DNA from: CAZEMR01 sp964513465
GTDB taxonomy: Bacteria > Bacteroidota > Ignavibacteria > Kapaibacteriales > UBA2268
Direction of reading: 5' to 3'
Length of the DNA stretch: 54,627 nucleotides
Assembly (NCBI GenBank): GCA_964513465.1
Contig: CAZEMR010000014.1
Coordinates: 1 to 54,627, forward strand
The notes beneath the pieces were generated by a model. It was not told where the DNA came from. It did not search any database and saw only the letters and a program-made list of their open reading frames with translations. The translations under genes were made by a program, and so were the position numbers. How positions within the stretch are numbered: the first letter of the stretch is position 1; each line of letters begins with the position of its first letter. Shown here piece after piece: positions 25,953 through 35,174 of the stretch.

Positions 25953-26840
25953 TCAGACTGCGGGTTTTCTGAAAATATATGCCCCTGCTTCGGAAGCCAA
26001 TACTCCGAGCAGCATTATGCCCGCGCCGATGCCGCCGCGAAGGCCGAGCACTTCTCCGAGAAACATCATTGCCACAAGGCTTGCGATCACTGGTTCGAGC
26101 GAGAAAATAAGGCCGGCCTTGACGGGTGTGGTGTAGCGCTGGATGCTTGTGTGGATCAGGGTTACGAGAAACGATGCGAGTATTCCGTTATAAATCAATG
26201 AGATAATCAGTGTGGGGGAGAAGTTCACGGTCAATTCGTCCATTTCGAACATTAGGATTCCCAGTAAAGCAATTGGCGCAGCGGATACGAACTGCAGCGT
26301 CACAAGCTGGGCGGTCTCGCTGAAGTTGTTGCGGCCGCGCGTGAATACATCCATATATGTTATATAAAACGCCCAGAACAGTGTCGAGATAAGCGTAATC
26401 AGATCGCCTGGATTGAATTCCCCGAATGCAGGATTAGTGAACAGCCAAAGGCCGATTGTGGCGATTACCACGCCAACTCGGCTCCAGAATAGCGGCTTTT
26501 TGCGCTCGACCAGCCAGTATGCAAACGGCACCAGAACAACGGCTATACCGGTGATAAACGCCGATTTGGATACGCTTGTGTACTTCAGGCCATAGGTCTG
26601 CAACAGGAATCCCCCGCCGAAGAAAAGCCCGAGTACAATCCCGTGCCAGAAGGTCTGCTTCTTCATTTTCAGCAGGTGGCGCCGGAATACCGCGACCGAA
26701 ATCGTGAAAGCGATTGTAAATCGGAATAATATATATAACGAAGGCGGGCAGTCCTCGATGCCAAGCTTTGTGAACATAAAGGTGCCGCCCCAGATAAGCG
26801 TTATAACCAGCAAAAGCAATTCAGCTTTCCATGATTTCAA
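25953..26840 (-). CDS. EamA-family (DMT) transporter
   Basis: A 295-residue protein with about ten membrane segments in two repeats of the drug/metabolite transporter superfamily. The N-terminus LLLVITLIWGGTFMFTK is the typical first helix, and the second half has TLFWAFYITYMDVF and FSLEPVIASLVAMMFLGEVL, the repeated EamA motif. The family exports metabolites such as amino acids; no specific substrate can be named. It lies 32 bases downstream of the L,D-transpeptidase gene on the same strand and converges with the hydrolase gene. Confidence 0.9.
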   Translation of the reverse strand: MKSWKAELLLLVITLIWGGTFMFTKLGIEDCPPSLYILFRFTIAFTISVAVFRRHLLKMKKQTFWHGIVLGLFFGGGFLLQTYGLKYTSVSKSAFITGIAVVLVPFAYWLVERKKPLFWSRVGVVIATIGLWLFTNPAFGEFNPGDLITLISTLFWAFYITYMDVFTRGRNNFSETAQLVTLQFVSAAPIALLGILMFEMDELTVNFSPTLIISLIYNGILASFLVTLIHTSIQRYTTPVKAGLIFSLEPVIASLVAMMFLGEVLGLRGGIGAGIMLLGVLASEAGAYIFRKPAV

Positions 26841-26872
26841 TGGAATTCACCGCAGGAAAAATGTAACATAAA

Positions 26873-28108
26873 TCAAAAGCCGTTCGGAGGATTATTTCCC
26901 GAAGCCGGAGTATTCGGGGAAGGAAAATTTTTTAGCTTTATCTCATCATTATTAATTTCGGAATTATTAGTCTCGATTCCCGCAGGCTGCTCGGCTTCGC
27001 TGGGCTCGATCAGCCGCATTTTTTCTTCTTCTTTCTTGCGTTTGGCTTCGAGTTCGGCTTTCTGGCGGCGGAGTTTATTGAAATTCCTGGTTTCGATCAA
27101 TACCACTCCCTGGCGGATTATGCCTCGTGCGCGAAGTGTATCCTCGCCATATTTGAATCGCTTATAATCGTGGAGCCCTCCGCGCGCGTCTACTGGTATC
27201 TGGCAAAGCGGGATGATCGCCTCCTCGACTTCCATTGGATTGCGGGGGAATTCTATTACCTTTTCAGTGTTTGAAGCAATATCGAGCCAGGGGCCATACT
27301 TCGGCCGCCGGAAATCGAATATATCCAGTATTATCACAGGCGTGCCGCTCATCCTCTGGCGATTGCCAGAGCTATCGAACCTGACGCCGCGGCCCCAGCT
27401 ATAGAGCCATTCGGCGTCCTCCATGAATTGGCGCAGGCATGAATGAGATACCGGCCGGCCGGGCATTTCGAATTGATGAAATGCGTTGCCTGCCTGGGCG
27501 TGGAAATTCCAGGTAAACGGCATTACCCAGTTGCTGTCGAGCGATGACCGCCGGACGCGTTCCTTCCAGACCAGCGCGTAGCGGCCCGGGAAAGTGGGGG
27601 TGCGTTCCTTGCCGGAATTTACCGCAGCGAATCTTACTAAATGCCCGTTTTCGTATGCGCCATAGCACTGGTATTTGTTCGATACCATGATGATTTTCGG
27701 CAGATGCCGGGCATCGTAGTAAAACTGGGGGAATATCGAATAAGCCCGAAGATCGCTATGGATGCGGTCGGGAATAATCACTGTATCGCCCACCCGGACA
27801 AATCGGAATTCCTTGCGGTTCAGCGTAGTGAATGCCCGCCATGCCGCGCGGTTTTCCTTCGGATCGCCGTATTTTTTCTTAATTTCTAGATAATTATTAT
27901 AATCGGGAATATAATGCCTTTTGTAATCAATATTCGAAAAAGTATCATAGCTGGCGATCATTTCGGCGCGGCGGATAGAATCGAGTAATTCGTGCGGGAG
28001 CACCGCATCGGCTTCATCCGGGCGTGTCCGGTCGCGGGCTTCGCCGTTGTCGCACGCGCAGACGGCGCTAGTCAACAGAGCAATTATAATCAGTATTCGA
28101 ATATTCAA
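26873..28108 (-). CDS. L,D-transpeptidase (YkuD) lipoprotein
   Basis: A 411-residue periplasmic enzyme. The lipoprotein signal MNIRILIIIALLTSAV is followed by a cysteine at the VCAC lipobox, so it should be lipid-anchored. The catalytic domain begins PKIIMVSNKYQCYGAY and contains the substrate His in GNAFHQFEMPG followed by the active-site VSHSCLR, in which the usual SHGC has Ser in place of Gly. YkuD enzymes form 3-3 peptidoglycan cross-links or attach proteins to the wall. A long C-terminal tail is rich in Glu, Lys and Asn. A minus-strand TAATTTTG at 28174-28181 could be the -7 box. It may be co-transcribed with the EamA gene. Confidence 0.85.
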   Translation of the reverse strand: MNIRILIIIALLTSAVCACDNGEARDRTRPDEADAVLPHELLDSIRRAEMIASYDTFSNIDYKRHYIPDYNNYLEIKKKYGDPKENRAAWRAFTTLNRKEFRFVRVGDTVIIPDRIHSDLRAYSIFPQFYYDARHLPKIIMVSNKYQCYGAYENGHLVRFAAVNSGKERTPTFPGRYALVWKERVRRSSLDSNWVMPFTWNFHAQAGNAFHQFEMPGRPVSHSCLRQFMEDAEWLYSWGRGVRFDSSGNRQRMSGTPVIILDIFDFRRPKYGPWLDIASNTEKVIEFPRNPMEVEEAIIPLCQIPVDARGGLHDYKRFKYGEDTLRARGIIRQGVVLIETRNFNKLRRQKAELEAKRKKEEEKMRLIEPSEAEQPAGIETNNSEINNDEIKLKNFPSPNTPASGNNPPNGF

Positions 28109-28248
28109 AAGCGTTTCTCCGTGAATTCGATCAGTAAGTCAATAAAGTATATAAATTAAGACGCTTTATTCCGCAAAATTAATAATTCCCGGATCAATAA
28201 AATAAGAAAATTTATGGAATGAATTGCTTTCAGAAATTAAATTAGCAT

Positions 28249-28286
28249 AAAAAAACTCCCGCCACCTTGAACTGATGCGCGGGAGT
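28249..28286 (-). terminator. Terminator of the M29 aminopeptidase gene
   Basis: On the minus strand ACTCCCGC pairs with GCGGGAGT around a 15-17-base loop and is followed by a run of T. It lies 27 bases after the M29 stop codon and would also separate it from the genes downstream. Confidence 0.85.
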
Positions 28287-28312
28287 CAATAAAATTCATC
28301 ATTTTTTAAGTA

Positions 28313-29278
28313 TTATACTTCGATTGTTAATTTGCCGTTTTTCATAATCTGTTCGTTGTCGACGAATACATCGGGGTCGCGGATAACGCCGTCGATGTGA
28401 ATCGGAACGTTGATCTTGCCGCCCATACTCAGATTATTTCCAAATGCGAAGTGCACGGTGCCGAGCGCTTTCTCGTCTTCGAGTATCTCGCCGCTGATCT
28501 TGGCTTTATAATTTGTGCCAATCCCGAATTCGGCGATGGCGCGTCCGTATTTGCCGTGTTCGCTAAGCATTTTGGTCAGCTTTTTGGCTTCGTCTTTGCC
28601 GGAAATTTTCTCGGCGAATCCGTCTTTGACTTCGACGGTAACGGGATTCTCAAGAATGCCGATGCCGGCGAACGAGCCGTCGAACACGATGACGCCGTTT
28701 GTTTTGCCCTCCCAGGGCGCCATGAATACCTCGCCGCTGGGCAGGTTGCCGCTTTCGCCGATATTGCGGAGCACTCCGGTGCTCTGGATTATGCGGCGTT
28801 TGCGCATTTCGAAAGTGACGTCTGTGCCGGACTTGGTTTTGACGCGGATTTTGCTGGCGTTTTTGAGATATTCAGCCAGGTTTGCGCTCATTGTCTGAAT
28901 CTTTTCGAAGTCTGCATTCAGACATCTCGCCATGGTATTAGCTGTAATGCCGGGCATTGTGCCTATACGCACTCCTAGCCGCGAAGCCGAGCGGCGTGCG
29001 TCTGTGTGGGTCAGCGATTTGGTGGTTGGGCAGATGACCACATCGACCTGTTTCATTAGTTCGGCGATGGGTTCGGGCGGTTCCTGACCGTTGTTCTGCC
29101 GCGGAGAGATTTCCGCATAAAACGCTTCTTCGCAAATGCTTTCGCCCGCCTCGAAAAGGGCGATACCGATGTCGCGCATATTTTTATCGCTCACGACCAG
29201 CAGCGTTTCCTCTGCGGCCAGCCCCATATAATCTGTCAGCGCGATTTCCGCTGCTTTTTGTAATCTTAATTTTGCCAT
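28313..29278 (-). CDS. M29-family aminopeptidase
   Basis: A 321-residue metallopeptidase resembling the leucyl aminopeptidases of family M29 (COG2309). Likely metal ligands are in GNLPSGEVFMAPWEG (Glu), AEFGIGTN (Glu), ALGTVHFAFGNN (His) and VPIHIDGVIRDP (His and Asp). The length is slightly short for the family (around 370-410), mostly from a reduced N-terminal domain. It should be cytoplasmic and trim peptides. It has its own terminator and begins with a clean ATG, but I see no strong ribosome site. Confidence 0.82.
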   Translation of the reverse strand: MAKLRLQKAAEIALTDYMGLAAEETLLVVSDKNMRDIGIALFEAGESICEEAFYAEISPRQNNGQEPPEPIAELMKQVDVVICPTTKSLTHTDARRSASRLGVRIGTMPGITANTMARCLNADFEKIQTMSANLAEYLKNASKIRVKTKSGTDVTFEMRKRRIIQSTGVLRNIGESGNLPSGEVFMAPWEGKTNGVIVFDGSFAGIGILENPVTVEVKDGFAEKISGKDEAKKLTKMLSEHGKYGRAIAEFGIGTNYKAKISGEILEDEKALGTVHFAFGNNLSMGGKINVPIHIDGVIRDPDVFVDNEQIMKNGKLTIEV

Positions 29279-29422
29279 GATAGTTTATTCGGATAATATT
29301 GTTAACTATTAATTAATTCGGGGGAAATTATTGCAAGTGCAATATATTTAATCAAATTACATAATGCGACGAAAATATCCCCAAAATAATTTTATTAATT
29401 GAATTAATTTCTTTATAAATAA

Positions 29423-30733
29423 TTAAATCGACGGTTGTTCGAGCCCATGACCGTGCGGTCCGGTCTCTCGCCGTTTGAGTAAAAATGCGAATAATAAGCC
29501 GAAAAATCCGAGTGATGTGAATATCCACATTCCCGTGGCATATTCGCCCGTTGCGTCGTTTACCATGCCAATCAGCCAGTTGAACAGCAATAGTCCGATA
29601 TTCTGAATCATTGTCATCAATCCATAAGCCGTGCCCAGCCGCTTTTCTTCGACTACCAGCGCTACCGCAGGCCACATCACCGCCGGCACCAGAGAGAAGG
29701 ATATGCCCAGCAGGAACATGGCCATAGACGGCACTAGCGGCACCGTTATGTCGATTACCGGGATGGTGAATATTACCTCTGAGTGGACATAGACGATCAT
29801 TAAATATATTGGTATTATCAGCACTGAGCCGATGATCATCAATGCGCTGCGGCGGCCGAATTTGTCAGCCATAGAGCCGAATATTGGTGTTAGCACCATT
29901 GCAAACCATAGCGGGATCGAGTTGAGCCAGCCCGCTGATTCGCGGGTGACGCCGTGGACGTCCTGAAAAAGCTTGACCGCGAAGGTCTGGAACGGGAATA
30001 TTGCCGAGTAGAAAGTAACGCAGAGCAGCACGATATACCAGAACGACGGGCCGAATTTGAATAATTTCTTAAGGTCGACCTTGTCGGGTTCCCCGGGGCT
30101 GCCAAGCTGGTAGCGTTTCTCGGCGTAGGCGTCGATGGCGTAGTAAGCCACCACAGCCGCGACCGAAATGATACCCGCATAAAGCGAGAGCATCAACGGG
30201 CCTTGCCAGGTGGTATAAAGCGATTCGGCCCAGTCTGGCGAAATCTGTGCGGATACAGACCCAAGCCGGGCGATAGTCAGATTCAGTCCGAATGCAAGCG
30301 AAAGCGTCCGTCCTTTGAACCATTTGGCAATTGTGGTGGTTACGGCTACGATAAGCGATTCTGCGCCGACTCCGAAGATAAAGAATCCAAGCGCCATATT
30401 GAAGAATTTGCCGCCGGAGATAGTCACTGCGATACCAATGGCGCAGAGCACCGAGAATATCAGTGCGGACTTCTTGACTCCTATTCGGTCGATTATAAAT
30501 CCGCTGATGACGACCATGATGATATTCGGCAGGCTGTAGAGCGAGCGGATCATCCCGACCTGGCTCTGAGTGAATCCGAGCTGCGAAATCAATAGATCGG
30601 CAACCGGAGGAATAGAATCATAGATATAATAATTGCCGAACATCGCCAGCGAGACGAATATCAGCGCGCTCCAGCGCAGTATTGCGGTTGGCTTGGGTTT
30701 TTGTTTATTATTCAATTCGTAGGAATTTGTCAT
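29423..30733 (-). CDS. MFS transporter
   Basis: A 436-residue protein with about twelve membrane helices. Typical signatures are QSQVGMIRSLYSLPNIIMVVI after helix 1 and FGRRSALMIIG in the central part, an MFS loop-type motif. The family includes sugar-phosphate, organic-anion and nitrate carriers; the substrate is unknown. An in-frame TTG 24 bases upstream exists, but the ATG is preferred. There is a terminator only 22 bases upstream on the same strand (belonging to pepD), so the gene has little room for its own promoter and probably relies partly on read-through. Confidence 0.9.
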   Translation of the reverse strand: MTNSYELNNKQKPKPTAILRWSALIFVSLAMFGNYYIYDSIPPVADLLISQLGFTQSQVGMIRSLYSLPNIIMVVISGFIIDRIGVKKSALIFSVLCAIGIAVTISGGKFFNMALGFFIFGVGAESLIVAVTTTIAKWFKGRTLSLAFGLNLTIARLGSVSAQISPDWAESLYTTWQGPLMLSLYAGIISVAAVVAYYAIDAYAEKRYQLGSPGEPDKVDLKKLFKFGPSFWYIVLLCVTFYSAIFPFQTFAVKLFQDVHGVTRESAGWLNSIPLWFAMVLTPIFGSMADKFGRRSALMIIGSVLIIPIYLMIVYVHSEVIFTIPVIDITVPLVPSMAMFLLGISFSLVPAVMWPAVALVVEEKRLGTAYGLMTMIQNIGLLLFNWLIGMVNDATGEYATGMWIFTSLGFFGLLFAFLLKRRETGPHGHGLEQPSI

Positions 30734-30754
30734 AATGTTTAAGGATTTATTATA

Positions 30755-30790
30755 CAAAAAAATACAGGGGACATGATTGCCCCCTGTATT
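30755..30790 (-). terminator. Terminator of the pepD unit
   Basis: On the minus strand AATACAGGGG pairs with CCCCTGTATT around a loop of about ten bases and a run of T follows. It lies just after the pepD stop, between pepD and the MFS gene. Confidence 0.88.
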
Positions 30791-30802
30791 GAATCGAATA
30801 AA

Positions 30803-32266
30803 TTATTTCTTTGCCGGAATATTTTCCAGTATGCCAAGCAGAAGCTTCCAGCATTTGTCGACTGTCGAAATCTGGATTCTTTCGGCCGGTGAATGCACTT
30901 CCTCGAGGTTCGGCCCGAAGGAGAGCATATCCATACCCGGATATTTTTCGCCGATGAGTCCGCATTCGAGTCCGGCGTGGATTGCTTCGATGACCGGCTC
31001 TTTGCCATACATCTTTTTGTAAACTTCGACCGCTTCGTTCAGAATGGGCGAGCTCATGTCGGGCTGCCATGCCGGGTAGCCATCGCCGTGCTTGACTTCG
31101 GCTCCGCCTGCTTCGAGCGATGCGCGCACCATATGGGCGGCGTCCATTTTTTCGCTCTCGACCGAGCTGCGCTGGCTTGTAAGGATGTGGATTTCCATAT
31201 CGCGGGTTTCCACGATGGCCAGGTTGTTCGATGTCTGCACCAGACCCTTGATGTCCGGGCTCATGCGGATGACGCCGTGGCGGCATGCATAGAGCGAATT
31301 CAGGAGGCCCTTCTGAAGCGAGAATGTCATCACGCGGTCGGGCAAATCGGCCGGTTCGTATCCGACTTCGATGCCGGGCTCTTTTGTCGAATATTCATTT
31401 TTGACGATTTTGTCGAATTCCTCGACGTATTTTTTAAAGTCTTTTTCGGCGGCTTTGTTGACTGTGACGATTGCAAAGCCCTCGCGGGGGATTGCGTTGT
31501 GTTTGTTGCCGCTGTTGAAGCTCGAAAGGCGGATATTATATTTATTGGTCAGATTCCACAGAAGGCGGTTGAGGAATTTCACCGCATTGCCGCGTTCGTC
31601 GTGGATTTCGATACCCGAATGGCCGCCTTTGAGGCCTTTGATATAAATTTCGTAGGCAGCGCTGTCGGCGGGGACTGCGTCCTGCTCGTATTTAAACGAG
31701 GCGCTGGTATTGATGCCGCCTGCGCAGCCGATTGTGAAAGCGCCGTCTTCCTCGCTGTCGAGGTTGATCAGAATTTCGGCGTCCAATAGGTCGGTGCCGA
31801 GCTGCATAGCGCCGGTCAGACCGGTTTCTTCGTCGAGTGTGCAGAGCACTTCCATCGGCGGATGGGGGATGTCCTTGCTTGCGAGGATTGCCATGCCCAT
31901 GGCCACTCCGATGCCGTTGTCGGCGCCGAGCGTTGTTCCTTTGGCCTTTACCCAGTCGCCGTCGATAACGGGCTGGATGGGGTCTTTATCGAAGTCGAAA
32001 TCGACGTCGCGGTTTTTCTCGCATACCATATCGATATGCCCCTGGATGACGACGGGTTTGCGGCCCTCCATGCCTTTGGTGGCGGGCTTTTTGATCACGA
32101 TATTGCCCAGTTCGTCTTTTTTGGTTTCCAGGTTGTGCTCTTTGGCGAATTCCATAATATAATTGGCGAGCGGCTCTTCTTTTTTAGAGCAGTGTGGTCT
32201 CTGGCAAATCTCTTCGAAATACTGCCATACGGCTTTCGGCTCGAGTTTTTCAAGTACTTTGGCCAT
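30803..32266 (-). CDS. pepD: Aminoacyl-histidine dipeptidase PepD (M20C)
   Basis: A 487-residue zinc dipeptidase that splits Xaa-His and related dipeptides. The metal-binding motif GHIDMVCEKN (His, Asp), the second site GADNGIGVAMGMAI (Asp), the catalytic and ligand Glu in LDEETGLTGAM, and the later GHSGIEIHDERGNAV region (lid domain) are intact, and the C-terminal EAIHAGLECG contains the last ligand. Length is that of the family. It is four bases downstream of the PqqD-like gene, with which it forms an operon. A terminator follows. Confidence 0.96.
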   Translation of the reverse strand: MAKVLEKLEPKAVWQYFEEICQRPHCSKKEEPLANYIMEFAKEHNLETKKDELGNIVIKKPATKGMEGRKPVVIQGHIDMVCEKNRDVDFDFDKDPIQPVIDGDWVKAKGTTLGADNGIGVAMGMAILASKDIPHPPMEVLCTLDEETGLTGAMQLGTDLLDAEILINLDSEEDGAFTIGCAGGINTSASFKYEQDAVPADSAAYEIYIKGLKGGHSGIEIHDERGNAVKFLNRLLWNLTNKYNIRLSSFNSGNKHNAIPREGFAIVTVNKAAEKDFKKYVEEFDKIVKNEYSTKEPGIEVGYEPADLPDRVMTFSLQKGLLNSLYACRHGVIRMSPDIKGLVQTSNNLAIVETRDMEIHILTSQRSSVESEKMDAAHMVRASLEAGGAEVKHGDGYPAWQPDMSSPILNEAVEVYKKMYGKEPVIEAIHAGLECGLIGEKYPGMDMLSFGPNLEEVHSPAERIQISTVDKCWKLLLGILENIPAKK

Positions 32267-32270
32267 TTTG

Positions 32271-32543
32271 TTACCTTTCGTTTAATTCATTAAAAGATAT
32301 GAATCCATTTGTATATAATTCTCTCAGAAATAATGTAATTCTCTCGTGGATGGTATCGTCCGGCTCTTCGAATTTATCGGCGAGCGCAAGCCCGATGTCG
32401 TAGACGCTTTTAGCGCCGTCGATCAATAGCCAGGCGGCCGAACCGAGCTCGTCAAGATTGGCCCGAATGAACGGTGATTTTTTCTTCGGCAGCAGCCTGG
32501 TAATAAAATTGCTTTTGAACCGGGGAACGAGTACGTTTACCAT
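32271..32543 (-). CDS. PqqD-like protein (start uncertain, probably longer)
   Basis: From the first ATG, 90 residues. The pattern LDELGSAAWLLIDGAKSVYDI and FLRELYTNGFI is that of the PqqD family, whose winged-helix fold (the RiPP recognition element) binds peptide substrates of radical-SAM and other modifying enzymes. The frame continues upstream with typical family sequence (GKKKFKGLNFLELTPYRKHTH, about 27 codons, 32544-32624) but has no ATG, GTG or TTG there. Either the real start is non-standard or a base differs. No PQQ genes or radical-SAM partner are here; the direct neighbour is pepD, co-oriented at four bases. Confidence 0.72.
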   Translation of the reverse strand: MVNVLVPRFKSNFITRLLPKKKSPFIRANLDELGSAAWLLIDGAKSVYDIGLALADKFEEPDDTIHERITLFLRELYTNGFISFNELNER

Positions 32544-32794
32544 GCCGTCGTCCCGGGTTTCATGAGTGTGTTTGCGGTATGGCGTAAGCTCCAGGAAATT
32601 AAGTCCTTTGAATTTTTTCTTGCCGAAGATGACTAAGCCTGTATATGAAGTTTCAAAAAATATTAATATAATGGAAACGCAATTTAGGAAAATTTATTTT
32701 CACTTCGAAATATTTATTAACTTTATGGGTTCCGCGCGCAAATCCCCACATTTCGGAATTCTGATTCCGAATTCATTTACTCGTTTTTACATAA

Positions 32795-32825
32795 TTCGAT
32801 TTCTTGGATTTTTGTATTATATTTG
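32795..32825 (+). promoter_or_regulatory. Candidate promoter of lpd
   Basis: TATATTTG at 32818-32825 matches the Bacteroidota -7 box exactly, with TTCG (one mismatch to TTTG) 19 bases upstream. The start would be near 32832, about 85 bases before the lpd ATG. The region 32625-32916 between divergent genes has no other gene; the reading frame open upstream of lpd is not family-like. Confidence 0.45.
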
Positions 32826-32916
32826 CTATTATAAATTTTATGCCTTTCGAATATTCACGCAAAAATCACTCGCGATTTACTTTTCAATTTGTTATTTATA
32901 TATGGAGAAACAGGTT

Positions 32917-34320
32917 ATGGCAAAACACGAATGCGACGTTGTTGTGGTCGGTTCCGGCCCCGGCGGATATGTTGCCGCCATTCGCGCATCCCAGCTCGGA
33001 CTTAAAACCATCTGCGTCGAACGCGACGCTCTCGGAGGCGTCTGCCTCAACTGGGGCTGCATCCCAACCAAAGCCCTGCTGAAAAACGCCGAATATATGC
33101 ACTTTATGAATAATGCAAAGGAATTCGGAGTCAATATCAAGGACTTCGAGGTCGATTTTGGCCAGGTGATCAAGCGAAGCCGCGATGTGGCTTCCAAAAT
33201 GTCCGGCGGTATTGGCTTTCTGTTCAAAAAATACAAAGTCGAGCAGGTCCAGGGATTCGGATTTATAAAATCCAACAGCGAAGTAGAAGTCCGCGACAAA
33301 GACGGCAAAGCCACCGACACAATCAAAGCTAAAAATATAATTATTGCCACCGGCGCCCGCCCGCGCATGTTCGAGGGCATAGAGGTCGATCGCAAAAAAA
33401 TCATCACCAGCAAGGAAGCGCTCATCCAGAAGAAAATCCCCAAAGCGATGATCGTAATGGGTGCGGGAGCAATCGGAGTCGAATTTGCGTATTTCTATCA
33501 TGAATTCGGCACCGAGGTCACCATCGTCGAAATGATAGATCGCATAGTTCCGGTCGAGGACGAGGATATTTCCAAAGAGCTCGAGCGCAATTTCCGCAAA
33601 GCCAAAATCAAAATCAAAACCAAAAGCCGCGTGAAATCCGCAAAAGCCAAAGGCGATGGCGTCGAAATCGTAATCGAGGGCAAAGACGGCAAAGAGGAAA
33701 CCCTGACCGCCGACATCGCGCTCAATGCCATCGGAATCCAGCCGAACGTCGAGGGCAACGGGATCGAAGAACTCGGGCTCCAGTTCGAGCGCGGATTTAT
33801 CAAGACGGATAAATTTATGCAGACAAATATCGACAATGTATACGCCATCGGCGACATAGCCGGGCCGCCCTGGCTTGCGCATAAAGCCTCGGCCGAGGGC
33901 ATACTCGCCGCAGAGCACATCGCCGGCGAGAATCCGCACGAGATCGATTATACGAATATCCCGGCATGTACATACTGCCAGCCACAGGTGGCCAGCGTCG
34001 GACTCACCGAAGCCCGCGCAAAAGAAAAGGGCCACGACGTCAAAGTCGGCAAATTCCCCTTCACCGCCAGTGGCAAAGCCCACGGCATCGGCGAGGCACG
34101 GGGATTCGTCAAAATGGTATTCGACGCTAAATACGGCGAGCTGCTGGGCGCGCACATGATCGGCCCCGACGTAACCGAGATGATCAGCGAGGTTGCGCTT
34201 GGACGTACGCTCGAGGCCACCGGCCCGAGCATTTTCAAGACCATACACCCGCATCCCACGCTCAGCGAGGCAGTTATGGAAGCCGCCGCCGCCGCATGGG
34301 ACGAAGCAGTGAATATATAA
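32917..34320 (+). CDS. lpdA: Dihydrolipoyl dehydrogenase (E3)
   Basis: A 467-residue FAD enzyme that reoxidises dihydrolipoamide in the pyruvate or 2-oxoglutarate dehydrogenase and glycine cleavage systems. The N-terminal FAD motif GSGPGGYVAAIRA, the redox pair in GGVCLNWGCIPTKALL, the NAD motif GAGAIGVEFAYFYHEFG, the second FAD motif VYAIGDIAG, and the C-terminal HPHPTLSEA with the catalytic His are all present. GGAG lies nearby. An ATG five codons upstream is an alternative start. The partner lipB follows after the terminator, suiting lipoyl-dependent metabolism. Confidence 0.98.
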   Translation: MAKHECDVVVVGSGPGGYVAAIRASQLGLKTICVERDALGGVCLNWGCIPTKALLKNAEYMHFMNNAKEFGVNIKDFEVDFGQVIKRSRDVASKMSGGIGFLFKKYKVEQVQGFGFIKSNSEVEVRDKDGKATDTIKAKNIIIATGARPRMFEGIEVDRKKIITSKEALIQKKIPKAMIVMGAGAIGVEFAYFYHEFGTEVTIVEMIDRIVPVEDEDISKELERNFRKAKIKIKTKSRVKSAKAKGDGVEIVIEGKDGKEETLTADIALNAIGIQPNVEGNGIEELGLQFERGFIKTDKFMQTNIDNVYAIGDIAGPPWLAHKASAEGILAAEHIAGENPHEIDYTNIPACTYCQPQVASVGLTEARAKEKGHDVKVGKFPFTASGKAHGIGEARGFVKMVFDAKYGELLGAHMIGPDVTEMISEVALGRTLEATGPSIFKTIHPHPTLSEAVMEAAAAAWDEAVNI

Positions 34321-34344
34321 TCAATCGATCATTTGATCAATCCG

Positions 34345-34374
34345 GCCGGCCTCATTTTAAGGTCGGCTTTTTTA
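34345..34374 (+). terminator. Terminator after lpd
   Basis: GCCGGCC pairs with GGTCGGC (one G-T) around a nine-base loop, followed by TTTTTTTAT. The lipB start lies about 75 bases further, so lipB should have its own promoter, which I cannot define. Confidence 0.82.
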
Positions 34375-34443
34375 TATATAGGCACGGCTAAAATTAATTC
34401 GCCCCACATACGTTTTTTAATCCCGGTAGCAAATTATTGCAAA

Positions 34444-35079
34444 ATGAAATACGATATGGAAATAATTACCCCGGGACTGATAAATTATAACGAAGCGTGG
34501 GATATGCAGAAAGAGCTCGTCCGGGAGATTCAGCAGAATCGCAACCGCAACGTGCTTGTGCTCTGCCAGCATCCCAGCGTCATAACAATCGGCCGCAACG
34601 GCTCGCGCGACAACATAGTCTGCCACCCGGGGCTGCTCGACGCCGCCGGCATCGATACGGTCGAAGTCGACCGCGGAGGGGACGTCACGCTCCACAACCC
34701 TGGCCAGCTCGTCGGATACCCGATATTCAATCTGGAGGACTACCGCACCGATCTGCACTGGTTTCTGCGGCGGATAGAGGAGACGATTATGGAGCTGCTC
34801 GCCGAATATGGGATTAAGTCCGGGCCGGTGGATGGGCTTACGGGCGTCTGGGTAGATGATCGGCGCAAAATCTGCGCGATGGGTCTTCACTGCTCGCGCT
34901 GGGTCACCTCGCACGGCTTCGCGCTCAATGTGAACAACGATCTGCGCGAGTTCGCTTATATCGTGCCCTGCGGCATCTCCGACCGGGGCGTAACCTCGAT
35001 GCAGACAGAGCTGGGCGAAAAAATTGATTTCGGCGGACTTATGCAAAGATGCAGTGAAATATTCATGAAGAATTTTTAA
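34444..35079 (+). CDS. lipB: Octanoyl-[acyl-carrier-protein] transferase LipB
   Basis: A 211-residue enzyme that transfers octanoate from ACP to lipoyl domains, the first step of lipoate synthesis. The conserved HPSVITIGRNG (start of the domain), the active-site lysine region GLTGVWVDDRRKICAMGLH, and the SHGFALNVNNDL followed by FAYIVPCGISDRGVTSM, which contains the catalytic Cys, are intact. The ATG used is the first that is family-like; upstream in-frame codons run into the lpd terminator. There is no clear ribosome site. It lies directly upstream of the tRNA-Gly promoter. Confidence 0.95.
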   Translation: MKYDMEIITPGLINYNEAWDMQKELVREIQQNRNRNVLVLCQHPSVITIGRNGSRDNIVCHPGLLDAAGIDTVEVDRGGDVTLHNPGQLVGYPIFNLEDYRTDLHWFLRRIEETIMELLAEYGIKSGPVDGLTGVWVDDRRKICAMGLHCSRWVTSHGFALNVNNDLREFAYIVPCGISDRGVTSMQTELGEKIDFGGLMQRCSEIFMKNF

Positions 35080-35096
35080 AAAAATGATAAAAAAAC

Positions 35097-35127
35097 TTGC
35101 ATGATTCGATAAAATATTTTAATTTTG
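35097..35127 (+). promoter_or_regulatory. Bacteroidota-type promoter of tRNA-Gly
   Basis: TTG at 35097-35099, a 20-base spacer and TAATTTTG at 35120-35127 match the consensus. The start would be near 35134, about 40 bases before the tRNA. Confidence 0.65.
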
Positions 35128-35174
35128 AATCGTGTTAAACAAAGGCGCACATGATTAAGCGCAAATTGAAATAA

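Noticed and set aside
32566..32916. Long N-terminal extension of lpd
   Set aside because: The upstream in-frame stretch is AT-rich, has no dehydrogenase character, and the FAD motif begins just after the ATG at 32917.
34333..34443. Upstream start for lipB
   Set aside because: It runs through the lpd terminator and has no LipB-like sequence.
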